This document shows positions 8,265 through 15,813 of a stretch of 17,860 nt of DNA, piece after piece (position 1 is the first letter of the stretch; each line of letters begins with the position of its first letter). The DNA is from Oscillospiraceae bacterium (GTDB lineage: Bacteria; Bacillota; Clostridia; Oscillospirales; Ruminococcaceae). The notes under the pieces were generated by a model that was not told the origin of the DNA, made no database searches, and was given only the letters and a program-made list of their open reading frames with translations. The translations under genes were made by a program, and so were the position numbers. The stretch is taken from positions 1-17,860 of the forward strand of contig JARBTU010000003.1 of assembly GCA_029240015.1 (NCBI GenBank). Reading direction: 5' to 3'.

Positions 8265-8401
8265 AAGATTTGGTCTCCTTTCTGGTTTAAAGACTTATTC
8301 ATTAGTTGGTTGAATTGCTCTGCTATCCGCCTTTGCTGGATATGTGAGGTTTTACCGCAACGGTGGACTAGACTATTGCTAAAATGCAGCTAATTATCAT
8401 A

Positions 8402-8467
8402 AACTCCATTTTTGAATCTTCCTTTGTCAGCCTCACCTCTGAGCCTGACCATTACTAACTCCATTTT
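8402..8467. repeat. 11-base direct repeat flanking the hairpin
   Basis: AAAATGGAGTT on the minus strand occurs at 8457-8467 and again at 8402-8412, 55 bases apart, bracketing the hairpin at 8426-8449. The copies are exact. It may be a short duplication or the edges of a small inserted segment; both ideas are inference. Confidence 0.55.
8426..8449. repeat. Imperfect inverted repeat (hairpin) in the flbD-fliM gap
   Basis: On the minus strand GTCAGGCTCA, loop GAGG, TGAGGCTGAC. The 10-base arms pair at nine positions with one G-G mismatch. No T run follows on either strand, so it does not look like an intrinsic terminator. It might stabilise or mark a processing point in the long transcript, or be part of a small repeat element. 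Confidence 0.6.
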
Positions 8468-8489
8468 AAACCACTTGAGCAGTTTATTC

Positions 8490-8702
8490 TCACTCACTTT
8501 TCTTTGGAATATTAAATGGGAAGACATTAAACTTATTATAAAATTTTATACACTCATCGATAATGTATTCTATCGGATCAGAAACAATAATTGTTTTTCC
8601 GTTCGTCAAAAATATAACGGTGTCGGGAGTTACTTCGATGCTTTCGATTACAAACGGGTTTAAGTACAAAATATCTTCATTAAGTGTTGTTAATTTAATC
8701 AA
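8490..8702 (-). CDS. flbD: Small flagellar protein of the FlbD family
   Basis: A 70-aa protein matching the FlbD family found right after flgE in many Firmicutes and spirochaetes. The typical features are an N-terminal IKLTTLNEDILYLNPFVIES stretch, then TPDTVIFLTNGKTIIVSD near residues 25-42, and a helical tail that here ends in KKSE. It is unrelated to the Caulobacter regulator of the same name. Its molecular role is unknown to me beyond association with flagellar operons. Start is TTG (8702) with GGGGAGGT 7 bases upstream. It lies 25 bases after flgE. In many clostridia motA follows; here the 225-base gap does. Confidence 0.9.
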   Translation of the reverse strand: MIKLTTLNEDILYLNPFVIESIEVTPDTVIFLTNGKTIIVSDPIEYIIDECIKFYNKFNVFPFNIPKKSE

Positions 8703-8727
8703 CCTGAATACCTCCCCAATCTAAAAA

Positions 8728-10173
8728 TTATCTCTTAAGATTAACCAGCTCCTGAAGCATTTCATCCGAAACTGTGATGATTCTGGAGTTCGCTTGGAAT
8801 CCTCTTTGTGTTGTAATCATATCTGTAAACTCTTTAGATAAGTCAACGTTGGACATTTCCAGTCCGCCCGAAACGATAGATCCGGTTCCATTTCCTCCCG
8901 GATATGTGATAGATGCGGTTCCGGAGTTTTTGGTTTCCTGAAAATAAACGCCTTCTTGCTGTGAAAGTCCGTCCGGATTTGCAAAAGTAGCCAACGCAAT
9001 TTGACCCAATACTTCTATTCCGCCCGGAACGTGCTCCGGAACTTGGTTGGAAATATATTGAGCAGAAATCATTCCGTCAGCATCCAGTGAAAAGTTTTGA
9101 TAAACGCCTGGATTAGAAACAAAATCGGAAATGTCAATGGATGTAATGTCTTCATCTGTATTGGTCGCTACATTATGTCCTCTGAACACTCCGTTTGCTC
9201 CAATTGTTACATTGTTATAAAGCACTGTTCCATCGCTAGCTGTAAGGGTACCGTTTGCAAAAGTTACATCTGTGTGGCTCAATACTGTTAAAGAAGGTCC
9301 ATTGATAGAACCAAATTCTTCAACCGTTCCTGTAAAATGACCTCTGTATAAGCCTGCGATCGTTCCATCGTCGGTCACTGCCCATCCTGCATAATCTTCA
9401 GGACTTGTTGCAAAATCGCTCACTTTGCCTAATACAGTCTCTGTTAACGTTCCTGTTGCAGTATCCCCGGTAATGGTTCCGTCATCATGTATCTTAATGT
9501 TTTTATATAATTCAACAGTCGTTCCCGTGCCGTCAACTCCGCTTAATGTACCGTTAGCATATGTTAGGTTGGAATAACCCGTGATGGTGAGATTTTTTAA
9601 AGAACCTTTTGATTCAAATGTATTCGGTATATGGTCAGGGTTCTTTCCTGAATAAACCCCTGTAATCTTTCCATCTTTTCCAATAGCTATATTGGTGTAG
9701 TCATTAATGTTAGGAATCACCATAGGATTGGGTGCTCTATTATCTGTGTATTGAGGTGTCCATCCTGAAACATAGTTTCCGCTTGAATCGACCAACCCGC
9801 CATTACCATCAAACTTGAAGTTACCCGAACGTGTGTAATACGTATTCCCTGCTTTATCCTGCATCACATAATAGCCTTCACCAGCAATATAAAGATCCAA
9901 TGTTCTGTCTGTAGACTGGTATCCACCTCTGGTGTTGATGACATCTATAGATGACACGATTGATCCGTAACCTACTTGACTTGCGTTGGTTCCTCCCTTA
10001 AGATCTGTGCTTGAGGTTGCATCTGAAAGAGTCTGATAAAAAACATCTTTAAATGTTACTCTGCTCGATTTAAAAGCAGTGGTGTTAACATTTGCAATAT
10101 TATTACCAATAACGTCCATCTTTGTTTGGTGCGTTCTCAACCCTGAAACTCCTGAATATAACGATCTTAGCAT
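8728..10173 (-). CDS. flgE: Flagellar hook protein FlgE with an enlarged middle region
   Basis: FlgE polymerises into the hook, the flexible joint between rod and filament. The 481-aa protein has the conserved rod/hook N-terminus (MLRSLYSGVSGL, NNIANVNTTAFK, residues 1-35) and C-terminus (EMSNVDLSKEFTDMI, QRGFQANSRII, residues 439-466), the ends that form the inner tube. Bacillus hook protein is only about 264 aa; the extra length lies in the surface-exposed middle. Residues 159-398 are built from related units: two modules of about 100 residues plus a third, partial one that runs into the normal LGQIALATFANPDGL segment. The ATG at 10173 has AAGGAGG 8 bases upstream. It follows flgD by 26 bases. 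Identity as hook protein is secure from the ends and from the flgD-flgE order. Confidence 0.96.
   Translation of the reverse strand: MLRSLYSGVSGLRTHQTKMDVIGNNIANVNTTAFKSSRVTFKDVFYQTLSDATSSTDLKGGTNASQVGYGSIVSSIDVINTRGGYQSTDRTLDLYIAGEGYYVMQDKAGNTYYTRSGNFKFDGNGGLVDSSGNYVSGWTPQYTDNRAPNPMVIPNINDYTNIAIGKDGKITGVYSGKNPDHIPNTFESKGSLKNLTITGYSNLTYANGTLSGVDGTGTTVELYKNIKIHDDGTITGDTATGTLTETVLGKVSDFATSPEDYAGWAVTDDGTIAGLYRGHFTGTVEEFGSINGPSLTVLSHTDVTFANGTLTASDGTVLYNNVTIGANGVFRGHNVATNTDEDITSIDISDFVSNPGVYQNFSLDADGMISAQYISNQVPEHVPGGIEVLGQIALATFANPDGLSQQEGVYFQETKNSGTASITYPGGNGTGSIVSGGLEMSNVDLSKEFTDMITTQRGFQANSRIITVSDEMLQELVNLKR
8980..9699 (-). repeat. Tandem modules inside FlgE (about 2.4 copies)
   Basis: Encodes FlgE residues 159-398. 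Module 1 is residues 159-260 (9394-9699), module 2 is 261-357 (9103-9393), and partial module 3 is 358-398 (8980-9102). Five short motifs have Tyr, seven residues, then Asp/Asn-Gly: Y159-D167-G168, Y223-D231-G232, Y261-D269-G270, Y319-N327-G328 and Y358-D366-G367. Each module also carries an ANGTL-like strand (206-210, 306-310; ANPDGL in the third). The modules are divergent, so the duplication is not recent. Confidence 0.75.
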
Positions 10174-10199
10174 TTAAAATTCCTCCTTATAAACTGATT

Positions 10200-10613
10200 T
10201 TATACTGAAATTTTTGTAATTTGGTCCAAAGATACTTTGGTATCATTAATGGTAACGAAAGTTTCGCCATCAGAAAACTCGACACTTTTTACAATTCCTT
10301 CAATGGTTGTCGGTTTTCCGTCATCCCCGTTCTGGGTCGCAGTTACGTTCTTCCCAACATAGGAAACCGCCATAAAGTTAGAAAAACTTTTGTTAAGCTC
10401 TTGTGTCGCCGAAAGCGCTGAAAACTGAGCCATCTGAGACAGGAATTCGGTGTCTCCTACAGGGTTCATCATGTTCTGGTTTTGAAGTTGTGCTGCCAGC
10501 AATGAGAAAAAATCCTGCATTGAAACATCGTTATTTTTTTTTGTTGTAACTGTGTCGAATCCGGAATATGTCTGATTTGCTGCACTGGCGGCTGCTACAT
10601 TATAAACGCTCAT
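10200..10613 (-). CDS. flgD: Hook-capping protein FlgD
   Basis: FlgD forms the temporary cap that guides FlgE polymerisation and is lost when the hook is finished. This 137-aa protein has the family core DFFSLLAAQLQNQNMMNPV near residues 34-52, followed by TEFLSQMAQFSALSATQELN near 54-73. A short C-terminal beta domain (GKNVTA to KISV) completes it. It is a short FlgD lacking the long C-terminal domains of enterobacterial FlgD, as is common in Firmicutes. The ATG at 10613 has AAGGAG 8 bases upstream, and the fliK stop codon (TAA, 10628-10626) forms the first bases of that element, which suggests coupling. It lies 26 bases before flgE. Confidence 0.95.
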   Translation of the reverse strand: MSVYNVAAASAANQTYSGFDTVTTKKNNDVSMQDFFSLLAAQLQNQNMMNPVGDTEFLSQMAQFSALSATQELNKSFSNFMAVSYVGKNVTATQNGDDGKPTTIEGIVKSVEFSDGETFVTINDTKVSLDQITKISV

Positions 10614-10625
10614 TGTGTATTCTCC

Positions 10626-12173
10626 TTATGCAAGATAATTTAAAAGTTGATTTCGATGATAATAAGCGGTGGACTGGGTATTTTCCAAAGGCTGTTCGTC
10701 CAATATTTTTCCGCCGCTGTCCCTAGTGTCAAAATCCTCTCTAAGATAAGGATTTGCATCCTGGCTGTTAAAAGACTGATCAAAGCTTCGCGAGAGATTT
10801 GCAAACGATTGATCGAACCCGGTGTTATTTTGAACGTCAACTTTTACAACATCCAGATTGTTTGCTTCCAAAGATAACTTTAGCTGTGCAATGTGTTCGG
10901 ATAAAATCTTTGTTGTGGAAGCATTTTCTGCATTAATTTTTAAGGCAACTTTGCCTGCAATATACTCCATCTCTACCGTAATCTTACCCAGCTCTTGCGG
11001 AGAAAGCTCAAGCGTCAGTTTCTGAGTTTCGCTTTTCGCCATATCAACAACTATATTGGTAACTTGATTAACCGTCACTTCACTATTAATAGTCGTGGTG
11101 ATTACATTCTCTTTTCCTGAAAATATTCCTGCCATCAAAGGAGCTTGTGCTGTGTTTGCAACCGACTTGGAAGATTCCGGCGCTTTTTCATCACTGACCG
11201 AATCTTTTAAATCCTTAAATAATATATTGTGTTGTTTGATTTCATCATGATTTTGTGCTAAATTTTTGTCAGTATTTAAGGAGTGATTTGTTTGAATCGG
11301 TTCTTTCGAGGTTATATTTTCTATCAAAGATTCTTTAAAACCTTCATGTGGCATATCTTTGTTTTCAGATTGTGCAGGATTTGCAGAAACTGAGATTTTT
11401 ACTGGAGATTCCACTTCAATCATAGGCTGATTAGATGCCAGTGCGCCTTCTTGTGTAATCTTTCCGACCGACTTGTTTTGTGTTTCCAAAACAAGTTCAC
11501 CATTTGACTGCTGTAAATTTGCTGCAACAATATTCATACCATGTTCGCTAACGCCTTGGAGAGATTGTTCTCCGAAAATTGAGCCACTCTGCAAAACAGC
11601 TGTCTGTGCTTCAGCAGGCATCGCTTTTTCAATTTCGATAATAACTTGCGTCTGCTCAGACAAAATCTCCGGAACTGTCTGCTGTTTTTCAGAAATGGGT
11701 GCTCCCAACGACAAACCGTTCTTTCCTTCTTCTAGGAGAGTCTTTTGCTGTCCATGTGTCCATTGCATCACATGATTTTGAGCTGTTGTTCCCCGATTTT
11801 GAACAATCGGCAAACTGCTTCCGTCGTTTTCGCCCTGAATTTTCTGGATGTTTAATTCAGTGTTTTCGGACACCATATTCAGTGATATTTCCGCTTCACA
11901 TACTTGTGGGTTTTCGATATTCGCAAAAACTACAACTGAATTGACTTGCTGACCATCCACGTCATGTGAATCTTTCTCTTTTGTGGAATCGCATACGTTT
12001 TGGGTTTGATTACTTGTTTTTTCTGCTGTGGTCTTATCAGATCTATGAACGACTTTTATCTTTGCATTCAAAACATCTAAAAAGCTCTCTGCATTTTTCG
12101 TCTTTGAATTCGAACTGTGAGAAGATAGCTCAATCTTTTTTCCTTCTGCCTTCTGAACACTTACTCCTGTCAT
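10626..12173 (-). CDS. fliK: Hook-length control protein FliK
   Basis: FliK measures the growing hook and triggers the FlhB substrate switch. The 515-aa protein has a long, poorly conserved, polar N-terminal and central part rich in Gln, Glu, Ser and Asn (about residues 1-360), consistent with the extended ruler region. The conserved Flg_hook C-terminal domain lies at about 365-450, with LTLELSPQELGKITVEM at 386-402 and the helix SEHIAQLKLSLEANNLDV after it. It is followed by a polar tail with a duplicated FDQSF. The ATG at 12173 has AGGTG 5 bases upstream. A 56-base spacer separates it from fliJ; no ylxF-type gene lies between, unlike Bacillus. The domain and its place before flgD make the call firm. 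Confidence 0.93.
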   Translation of the reverse strand: MTGVSVQKAEGKKIELSSHSSNSKTKNAESFLDVLNAKIKVVHRSDKTTAEKTSNQTQNVCDSTKEKDSHDVDGQQVNSVVVFANIENPQVCEAEISLNMVSENTELNIQKIQGENDGSSLPIVQNRGTTAQNHVMQWTHGQQKTLLEEGKNGLSLGAPISEKQQTVPEILSEQTQVIIEIEKAMPAEAQTAVLQSGSIFGEQSLQGVSEHGMNIVAANLQQSNGELVLETQNKSVGKITQEGALASNQPMIEVESPVKISVSANPAQSENKDMPHEGFKESLIENITSKEPIQTNHSLNTDKNLAQNHDEIKQHNILFKDLKDSVSDEKAPESSKSVANTAQAPLMAGIFSGKENVITTTINSEVTVNQVTNIVVDMAKSETQKLTLELSPQELGKITVEMEYIAGKVALKINAENASTTKILSEHIAQLKLSLEANNLDVVKVDVQNNTGFDQSFANLSRSFDQSFNSQDANPYLREDFDTRDSGGKILDEQPLENTQSTAYYHRNQLLNYLA

Positions 12174-12229
12174 TTTTTCACCTGCCTTTTTGATTGTTTT
12201 AAATAATATGTAATGATGTCAATTCGTCA

Positions 12230-12664
12230 CTAAGACACCTTGTTGGCAACAAACTCTTCAATAAGAAGTTCATTTTCTTTGCTCAATTTTCCGTGATAGC
12301 TTTCCAGTTGCTTTTCCTTGAGCTTTTCTAATGTTTTCACTTCTGTTCGTATCTCTTTTAAAACCTGTGCTTGCTTTTCAATACGAATCAGCATCTTATC
12401 TATTTCATCTTGCTTTAAAGCAATCCTTTTATTCACTTCCGAAATGTATTGCGTAAATTGAAACAATTGCGTCGGCGTTGTTCCAGTTAATAAAATTTCC
12501 CGTTTTTGTTGTGTGCAATCAGCATAAGCATTTTGAAAGACTCCAAGTTCCTCCATCAAAATATTATGCTGGTTTCTTAGTTCCATAAGGAGCATTTTTT
12601 CGTTATCTTCCATATTCTCTTTTAGGCTGAGAACATTTTGAAGTGTAAACTTAAACTTTTTCAA
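12230..12664 (-). CDS. fliJ: Flagellar export chaperone FliJ
   Basis: A small, highly charged, alpha-helical protein expected to form an antiparallel coiled coil. FliJ acts as the central stalk of the FliI ATPase ring and as an export chaperone. The start KKFKFTLQNVLSLKE is the family pattern, and Lys/Glu/Gln-rich heptads continue through most of the chain to EFVANKVS. I chose the TTG at 12664 (144 aa), 9 bases after AAAGGAG. A TTG two codons earlier (12670) is only 3 bases from it. It follows fliI by 29 bases. Sequence conservation is low in this family, so context contributes to the call. Confidence 0.91.
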   Translation of the reverse strand: MKKFKFTLQNVLSLKENMEDNEKMLLMELRNQHNILMEELGVFQNAYADCTQQKREILLTGTTPTQLFQFTQYISEVNKRIALKQDEIDKMLIRIEKQAQVLKEIRTEVKTLEKLKEKQLESYHGKLSKENELLIEEFVANKVS

Positions 12665-12673
12665 CGTCAAAAA

Positions 12674-12680
12674 CTCCTTT
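12674..12680 (-). promoter_or_regulatory. Ribosome binding site deciding the fliJ start
   Basis: AAAGGAG lies 3 bases before a TTG at 12670 and 9 bases before a second in-frame TTG at 12664. The second spacing is more usual and gives the family-typical start MKKFKFTLQ. Confidence 0.6.
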
Positions 12681-12693
12681 CTGTATCAATGTC

Positions 12694-13995
12694 TTAAGCC
12701 AGAACCTGTTTCATTAAATCAATGGTCTCACCATAGCTAAATGCTTCAAGTTTTCTTTGGGTTAAAAAAGCATTAATTTTATCTATCCTGTTTATGGCTT
12801 CATCCAACTCCGCATTTGTCCCGGATTTGTAAGCCCCTATGCTGATTAAATCAAAGTTTTGATAGTAAACGGATAATATTCTTCTCATCCGATTTGCAAG
12901 TTGCAAATGCTCTTCGCTCACAATATCGTTCATTACTCTGCTGATGCTGCCCAATATATCAATGGCGGGATAGTGGTTCCTCATCGCAATGGTTCTGGAA
13001 AGAACAATGTGTCCGTCAACGATTCCGCGAACGGTATCGGAAATCGGTTCATTCACATCATCACCTTCTACCAGTACGGTATACATCGCTGTAATAGAAC
13101 CCGTCAAAAAATTCCCGGAGCGTTCAAGTAATTTCGGCATGATAGAGTACACTGATGGCGTATATCCTCTTGCTACCGGGGGTTCCCCTGTCGCAAGGCC
13201 AATCTCACGCTGTGCCATTGCGAATCTTGTGAGGGAATCCATGAGCAACATCACATTTTTGCCTTGGTCTCTGAAATATTCGGCAATAGCTGTTGCCACA
13301 AATGCTGATTTAAGCCGAACCATTGCAGGTTGATCTGATGTTGCGACAACGAGTATTGAACGTTTCATTCCCTCTTCGCCCAAATCTCTTTCGATAAACT
13401 CTCTTACTTCTCTTCCACGCTCTCCAATAAGAGCAATCACGTTGATATCTGCTTCAACATTTTGGGCAATCATGCCGAGCAATGTACTTTTTCCCACACC
13501 GCTTCCTGCAAAAATCCCAATTCTTTGACCGATTCCGCATGTAAGTAGGGAATCCATTGCTTTTATTCTCATGTGAATCTGTTCGCTGATGCGGGGTCTT
13601 CCCAGCGGATTGGACGGCGCCCCCTGAACCAGATATTTTTGGGTTTGAATAATCGCCCCCTTATCATCCATTGGTCTTCCAAGTCCGTCTAAAATCCTGC
13701 CCTGAAGGCTCTCTCCCACTTCAACATGAAGAATTTCATTGGTCGCTTCTATTAAACTTCCGGGAGCAATCCCTTCGAGATCATCGTAAGGGACAATGAC
13801 TACCTTTTCGTCCCGAAATCCAACGACTTCTGATAAAATATATTTTGAGCTTGTCGTATATATCTTGCAAATCTCACCAATTCTTGCTGTCAAACCAACC
13901 GCTTCAATGGTCATGCCTATTACCTTGTCCACTTTGCCTTTTTGAATAATAGGCTGAAAATCATTAATCAATTCTTTTGCTTTTTCAAAATCCAC
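12694..13995 (-). CDS. fliI: Flagellum-specific ATPase FliI
   Basis: FliI is the F1-beta-like ATPase of the flagellar export apparatus. It works with FliH and FliJ to deliver and unfold substrates at the gate. The 433-aa protein has a beta-barrel N-terminal domain (about residues 20-95). Walker A is AGSGVGKS at 163-170, and Walker B is VMLLMD at 248-253, followed by SLTRFAMAQREI. Further ATPase features are GERGREVREF (191-200) and EPPVARGYTPSV (271-282). The C-terminal part contains DILGSISRVMND. Start is GTG (13995) with AAGGGGAT 8 bases upstream. It follows fliH by 34 bases. Length and motifs are those of a fully functional family member. Confidence 0.97.
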   Translation of the reverse strand: MDFEKAKELINDFQPIIQKGKVDKVIGMTIEAVGLTARIGEICKIYTTSSKYILSEVVGFRDEKVVIVPYDDLEGIAPGSLIEATNEILHVEVGESLQGRILDGLGRPMDDKGAIIQTQKYLVQGAPSNPLGRPRISEQIHMRIKAMDSLLTCGIGQRIGIFAGSGVGKSTLLGMIAQNVEADINVIALIGERGREVREFIERDLGEEGMKRSILVVATSDQPAMVRLKSAFVATAIAEYFRDQGKNVMLLMDSLTRFAMAQREIGLATGEPPVARGYTPSVYSIMPKLLERSGNFLTGSITAMYTVLVEGDDVNEPISDTVRGIVDGHIVLSRTIAMRNHYPAIDILGSISRVMNDIVSEEHLQLANRMRRILSVYYQNFDLISIGAYKSGTNAELDEAINRIDKINAFLTQRKLEAFSYGETIDLMKQVLA

Positions 13996-14029
13996 GCTGG
14001 TTTATCCCCTTGCCTACAGTATCGTTCGT

Positions 14030-14806
14030 TTATAAAGCTTTGGTGATTTCTTTCCTTAATAAGCCGATTTGCTTGTTTACGCTTGCATCAATCAACATCA
14101 CTGCACTCTCAAGTCGCAACGTGCCTTTTTCTGAACTGTCATCAACACGAATTTCAATTTCTTCAAAACTCTTTGTTATGGACTTTATCTGATCAAAGCG
14201 AGAAGTCATAATCGTATAATCGTCATTTGAAACAGTCACGATAAGCTTTTTGCAAGGCGTCATATTTTGTACAGCTTGTTTAAATACAGAAAACATTACA
14301 CTCTCGTCCTGTAAAAGCTTATCGCCAATCACTTTCTGAGCAATTGTTGTTGCCAAATCAATAATCATCTCTTTTTGACTTTGCAAACATTCTTCTCTTT
14401 CCCGAATAATTGCGTCTGAGATTTCGGATATTTGTTTCATCCTCTGCTTGGTCTCATGTTCCACTTGAGCTTTGGCTTTCGCAACGCCTTCTTCAAATCC
14501 CTCTTTGCTTGCAAGGCGATATTTTTGCTCATACACCTGCTGTGCCTTTTTTTGCGCCTCCTGCAAAATATCTTCTGCTTCCTGCATCGCTTTGTTTAAT
14601 ATGTCCTGAGCTTGTTGCATAACCTGATTCAAAGCCTGTTCTTGTCTTTCAAATTCTTCCGCTTGGGTTTGGCCTTCATCCTCAACCGATATATCTGATT
14701 CATTCAAAAAATCTATCTCTATATTCATTACCTGCAATTCTTCAAGATCATAGGAAAATCCTACGTTTTCAGAATCTTTTTTAAACAAACTACTATATGA
14801 ACTCAT
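14030..14806 (-). CDS. fliH: Flagellar export apparatus protein FliH
   Basis: FliH dimers bind FliI, regulate its ATPase and link it to the C-ring. The 258-aa protein has a Gln/Glu/Ala-rich coiled-coil stretch (about residues 48-130, with repeated AQDIL/AEDILQEA heptads) and the family-typical KEGFEEGVAKAKAQ near residues 100-113. A globular C-terminal domain follows, with LATTIAQKVIGDKL and ending KEITKAL, related to V/F-type ATPase stator subunits. The ATG at 14806 has AGGGGTGG 8 bases upstream and overlaps the end of fliG by 14 bases. The frame remains open upstream to 14905, but that part lies inside fliG. Confidence 0.94.
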   Translation of the reverse strand: MSSYSSLFKKDSENVGFSYDLEELQVMNIEIDFLNESDISVEDEGQTQAEEFERQEQALNQVMQQAQDILNKAMQEAEDILQEAQKKAQQVYEQKYRLASKEGFEEGVAKAKAQVEHETKQRMKQISEISDAIIREREECLQSQKEMIIDLATTIAQKVIGDKLLQDESVMFSVFKQAVQNMTPCKKLIVTVSNDDYTIMTSRFDQIKSITKSFEEIEIRVDDSSEKGTLRLESAVMLIDASVNKQIGLLRKEITKAL

Positions 14807-15812
14807 CTTCCAAACCACCCCTCTGAATCGTAATCTCTCCTGATTCTTCAAGTTTTCTGACAATATCAACAACTCGTTGCTGCGCTTCGTCAACATCTCT
14901 GACACGGATACCTCTCAAGAATTCGATGTCTTCCTTAATGGTATCACGTACCCTGGTAGACATATTCTCATAGATAATATCTTTAACTTCCTGATTAGAG
15001 CCTTTAAGCGCAATCATCAAGTCTTTTGTATCCACATCGCTGAGAACGCGCTGGATGGAGAATGCATCCAAAGAAATGATGTCCTCGAATACGAACATTC
15101 TCTTGCGTATTTCCTCTGCCAGCGGCTGATTCTTTTTGAACAGTTCTTCTGAAATGTATTTTTCTGTTCCTCTGTCCACATGATTTAAGATTTCCGCAAC
15201 ATTGGATACACCGCCAGCCTCCATAAATTGATCGGTAAACACAGTGGATAGCTTCTTCTCCAAAGATTTTTCCACATCACGAATCGTTTCAGGGGATGTT
15301 CTGTCTAATGTCGCCATTCTTTCGGTTACATCAAGTTGTTTTTCTCTCGGAAGCATTGCAATAATCTGAGCCGCCTGGTCAACTCTCGCATAAGATAAAA
15401 TCAATGCAATGGTTTGAGGATGTTCATTTTGTAAAAATCCTAACAAATACTGCGGTTCAATTTTACGTATAAAATCAAATGCACGAATCTTTAAGGAGCT
15501 TGTTATCTTGTCGATAATAGCATGTGCATCCTGCGCTCCAAAAGCTTTTTCCAAAACTTCTTTGGCATATTCCATGCCGCCCTCTGTTATGTATTTTTGA
15601 GCAAGACACAAGTCGTAAAACTGCTGAAGGACAACCTCGCTTGTTTCGGGTTCCACACTGCCAATCCGGGAAATTTCAACAATAATTTGTTCGATTTCAT
15701 CTTCTTTTAAATTTTTGAAAACCGCAGCCGCGGATTCTGTCCCAAGTGAAATCGCAATAATAGCTGCTTTGGTTTTTCCTGAGAGTTTCTTTTTTACTTC
15801 ACCTGAAGCCAT
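14793..15812 (-). CDS. fliG: Flagellar motor switch protein FliG
   Basis: FliG is the rotor protein at the top of the C-ring, contacting FliF above, FliM below and the MotA stator. The 339-aa protein has the expected three parts: an N-terminal FliF-binding domain (KAAIIAISLGTESAAAVF, 15-32), the middle domain with the EHPQ motif (130-133, in QNEHPQTIALILSY), and the C-terminal domain with MFVFEDI (239-245). The charged stator-facing helix near 284-300 includes R287, E294 and D295, matching torque residues known from enteric FliG. The ATG at 15812 starts one base after the fliF stop; a GGGGG run is 13 bases or more upstream, so coupling to fliF may drive initiation. It overlaps fliH by 14 bases. 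Confidence 0.97.
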   Translation of the reverse strand: MASGEVKKKLSGKTKAAIIAISLGTESAAAVFKNLKEDEIEQIIVEISRIGSVEPETSEVVLQQFYDLCLAQKYITEGGMEYAKEVLEKAFGAQDAHAIIDKITSSLKIRAFDFIRKIEPQYLLGFLQNEHPQTIALILSYARVDQAAQIIAMLPREKQLDVTERMATLDRTSPETIRDVEKSLEKKLSTVFTDQFMEAGGVSNVAEILNHVDRGTEKYISEELFKKNQPLAEEIRKRMFVFEDIISLDAFSIQRVLSDVDTKDLMIALKGSNQEVKDIIYENMSTRVRDTIKEDIEFLRGIRVRDVDEAQQRVVDIVRKLEESGEITIQRGGLEDEFI

Positions 15813-15813
15813 A

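Larger units (their letters stand above)
8265..8489 (-). other. 225-base gap between flbD and fliM, no confident gene
   Basis: motA-motB-fliL or fliL usually occupy this place; none is recognisable. On the minus strand one frame stays coding-like from a GTG at 8497 (overlapping the flbD end by 8 bases) to a TGA at 8261 (overlapping the fliM TTG), broken only by one TAG at 8392-8390. The two halves are about 35 and 42 codons; the second contains HIQQRRIAEQFNQLMNKSL. No good ribosome binding site precedes the GTG. A second, 13-codon hydrophobic frame (ATG 8409 to TAG 8368) has AAAGGAAG 8 bases upstream. The stretch also holds an imperfect hairpin (8426-8449) and an 11-base direct repeat. It could be a decayed gene, the scar of a deletion, a small repeat element, or a regulatory spacer; I cannot decide between these. 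Confidence 0.5.

Noticed and set aside
8426..8449. Hairpin in the flbD-fliM gap as an intrinsic terminator
   Set aside because: No T run follows the stem on either strand, and the downstream genes have no visible promoter of their own.
8265..8489. Possible cyclic di-GMP riboswitch in the gap, as such riboswitches precede some clostridial flagellar operons
   Set aside because: I could not find the conserved GEMM core or the tetraloop and receptor arrangement; resemblance is limited to short purine-rich bits.
8265..8489. tRNA or other structured RNA gene in the only sizeable gap
   Set aside because: No cloverleaf arms or TTCRANY-type T loop could be assembled from this sequence on either strand.
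12203..12222. TTGACA and TATTAT hexamers between fliJ and fliK that resemble a sigma-A promoter
   Set aside because: The spacer is only 8 bases, far from the required 16-18, and no other -10 box lies at the right distance.
14807..14905. Upstream extension of fliH by 33 codons
   Set aside because: It lies entirely within the fliG coding region, and the ATG at 14806 has a good ribosome binding site.
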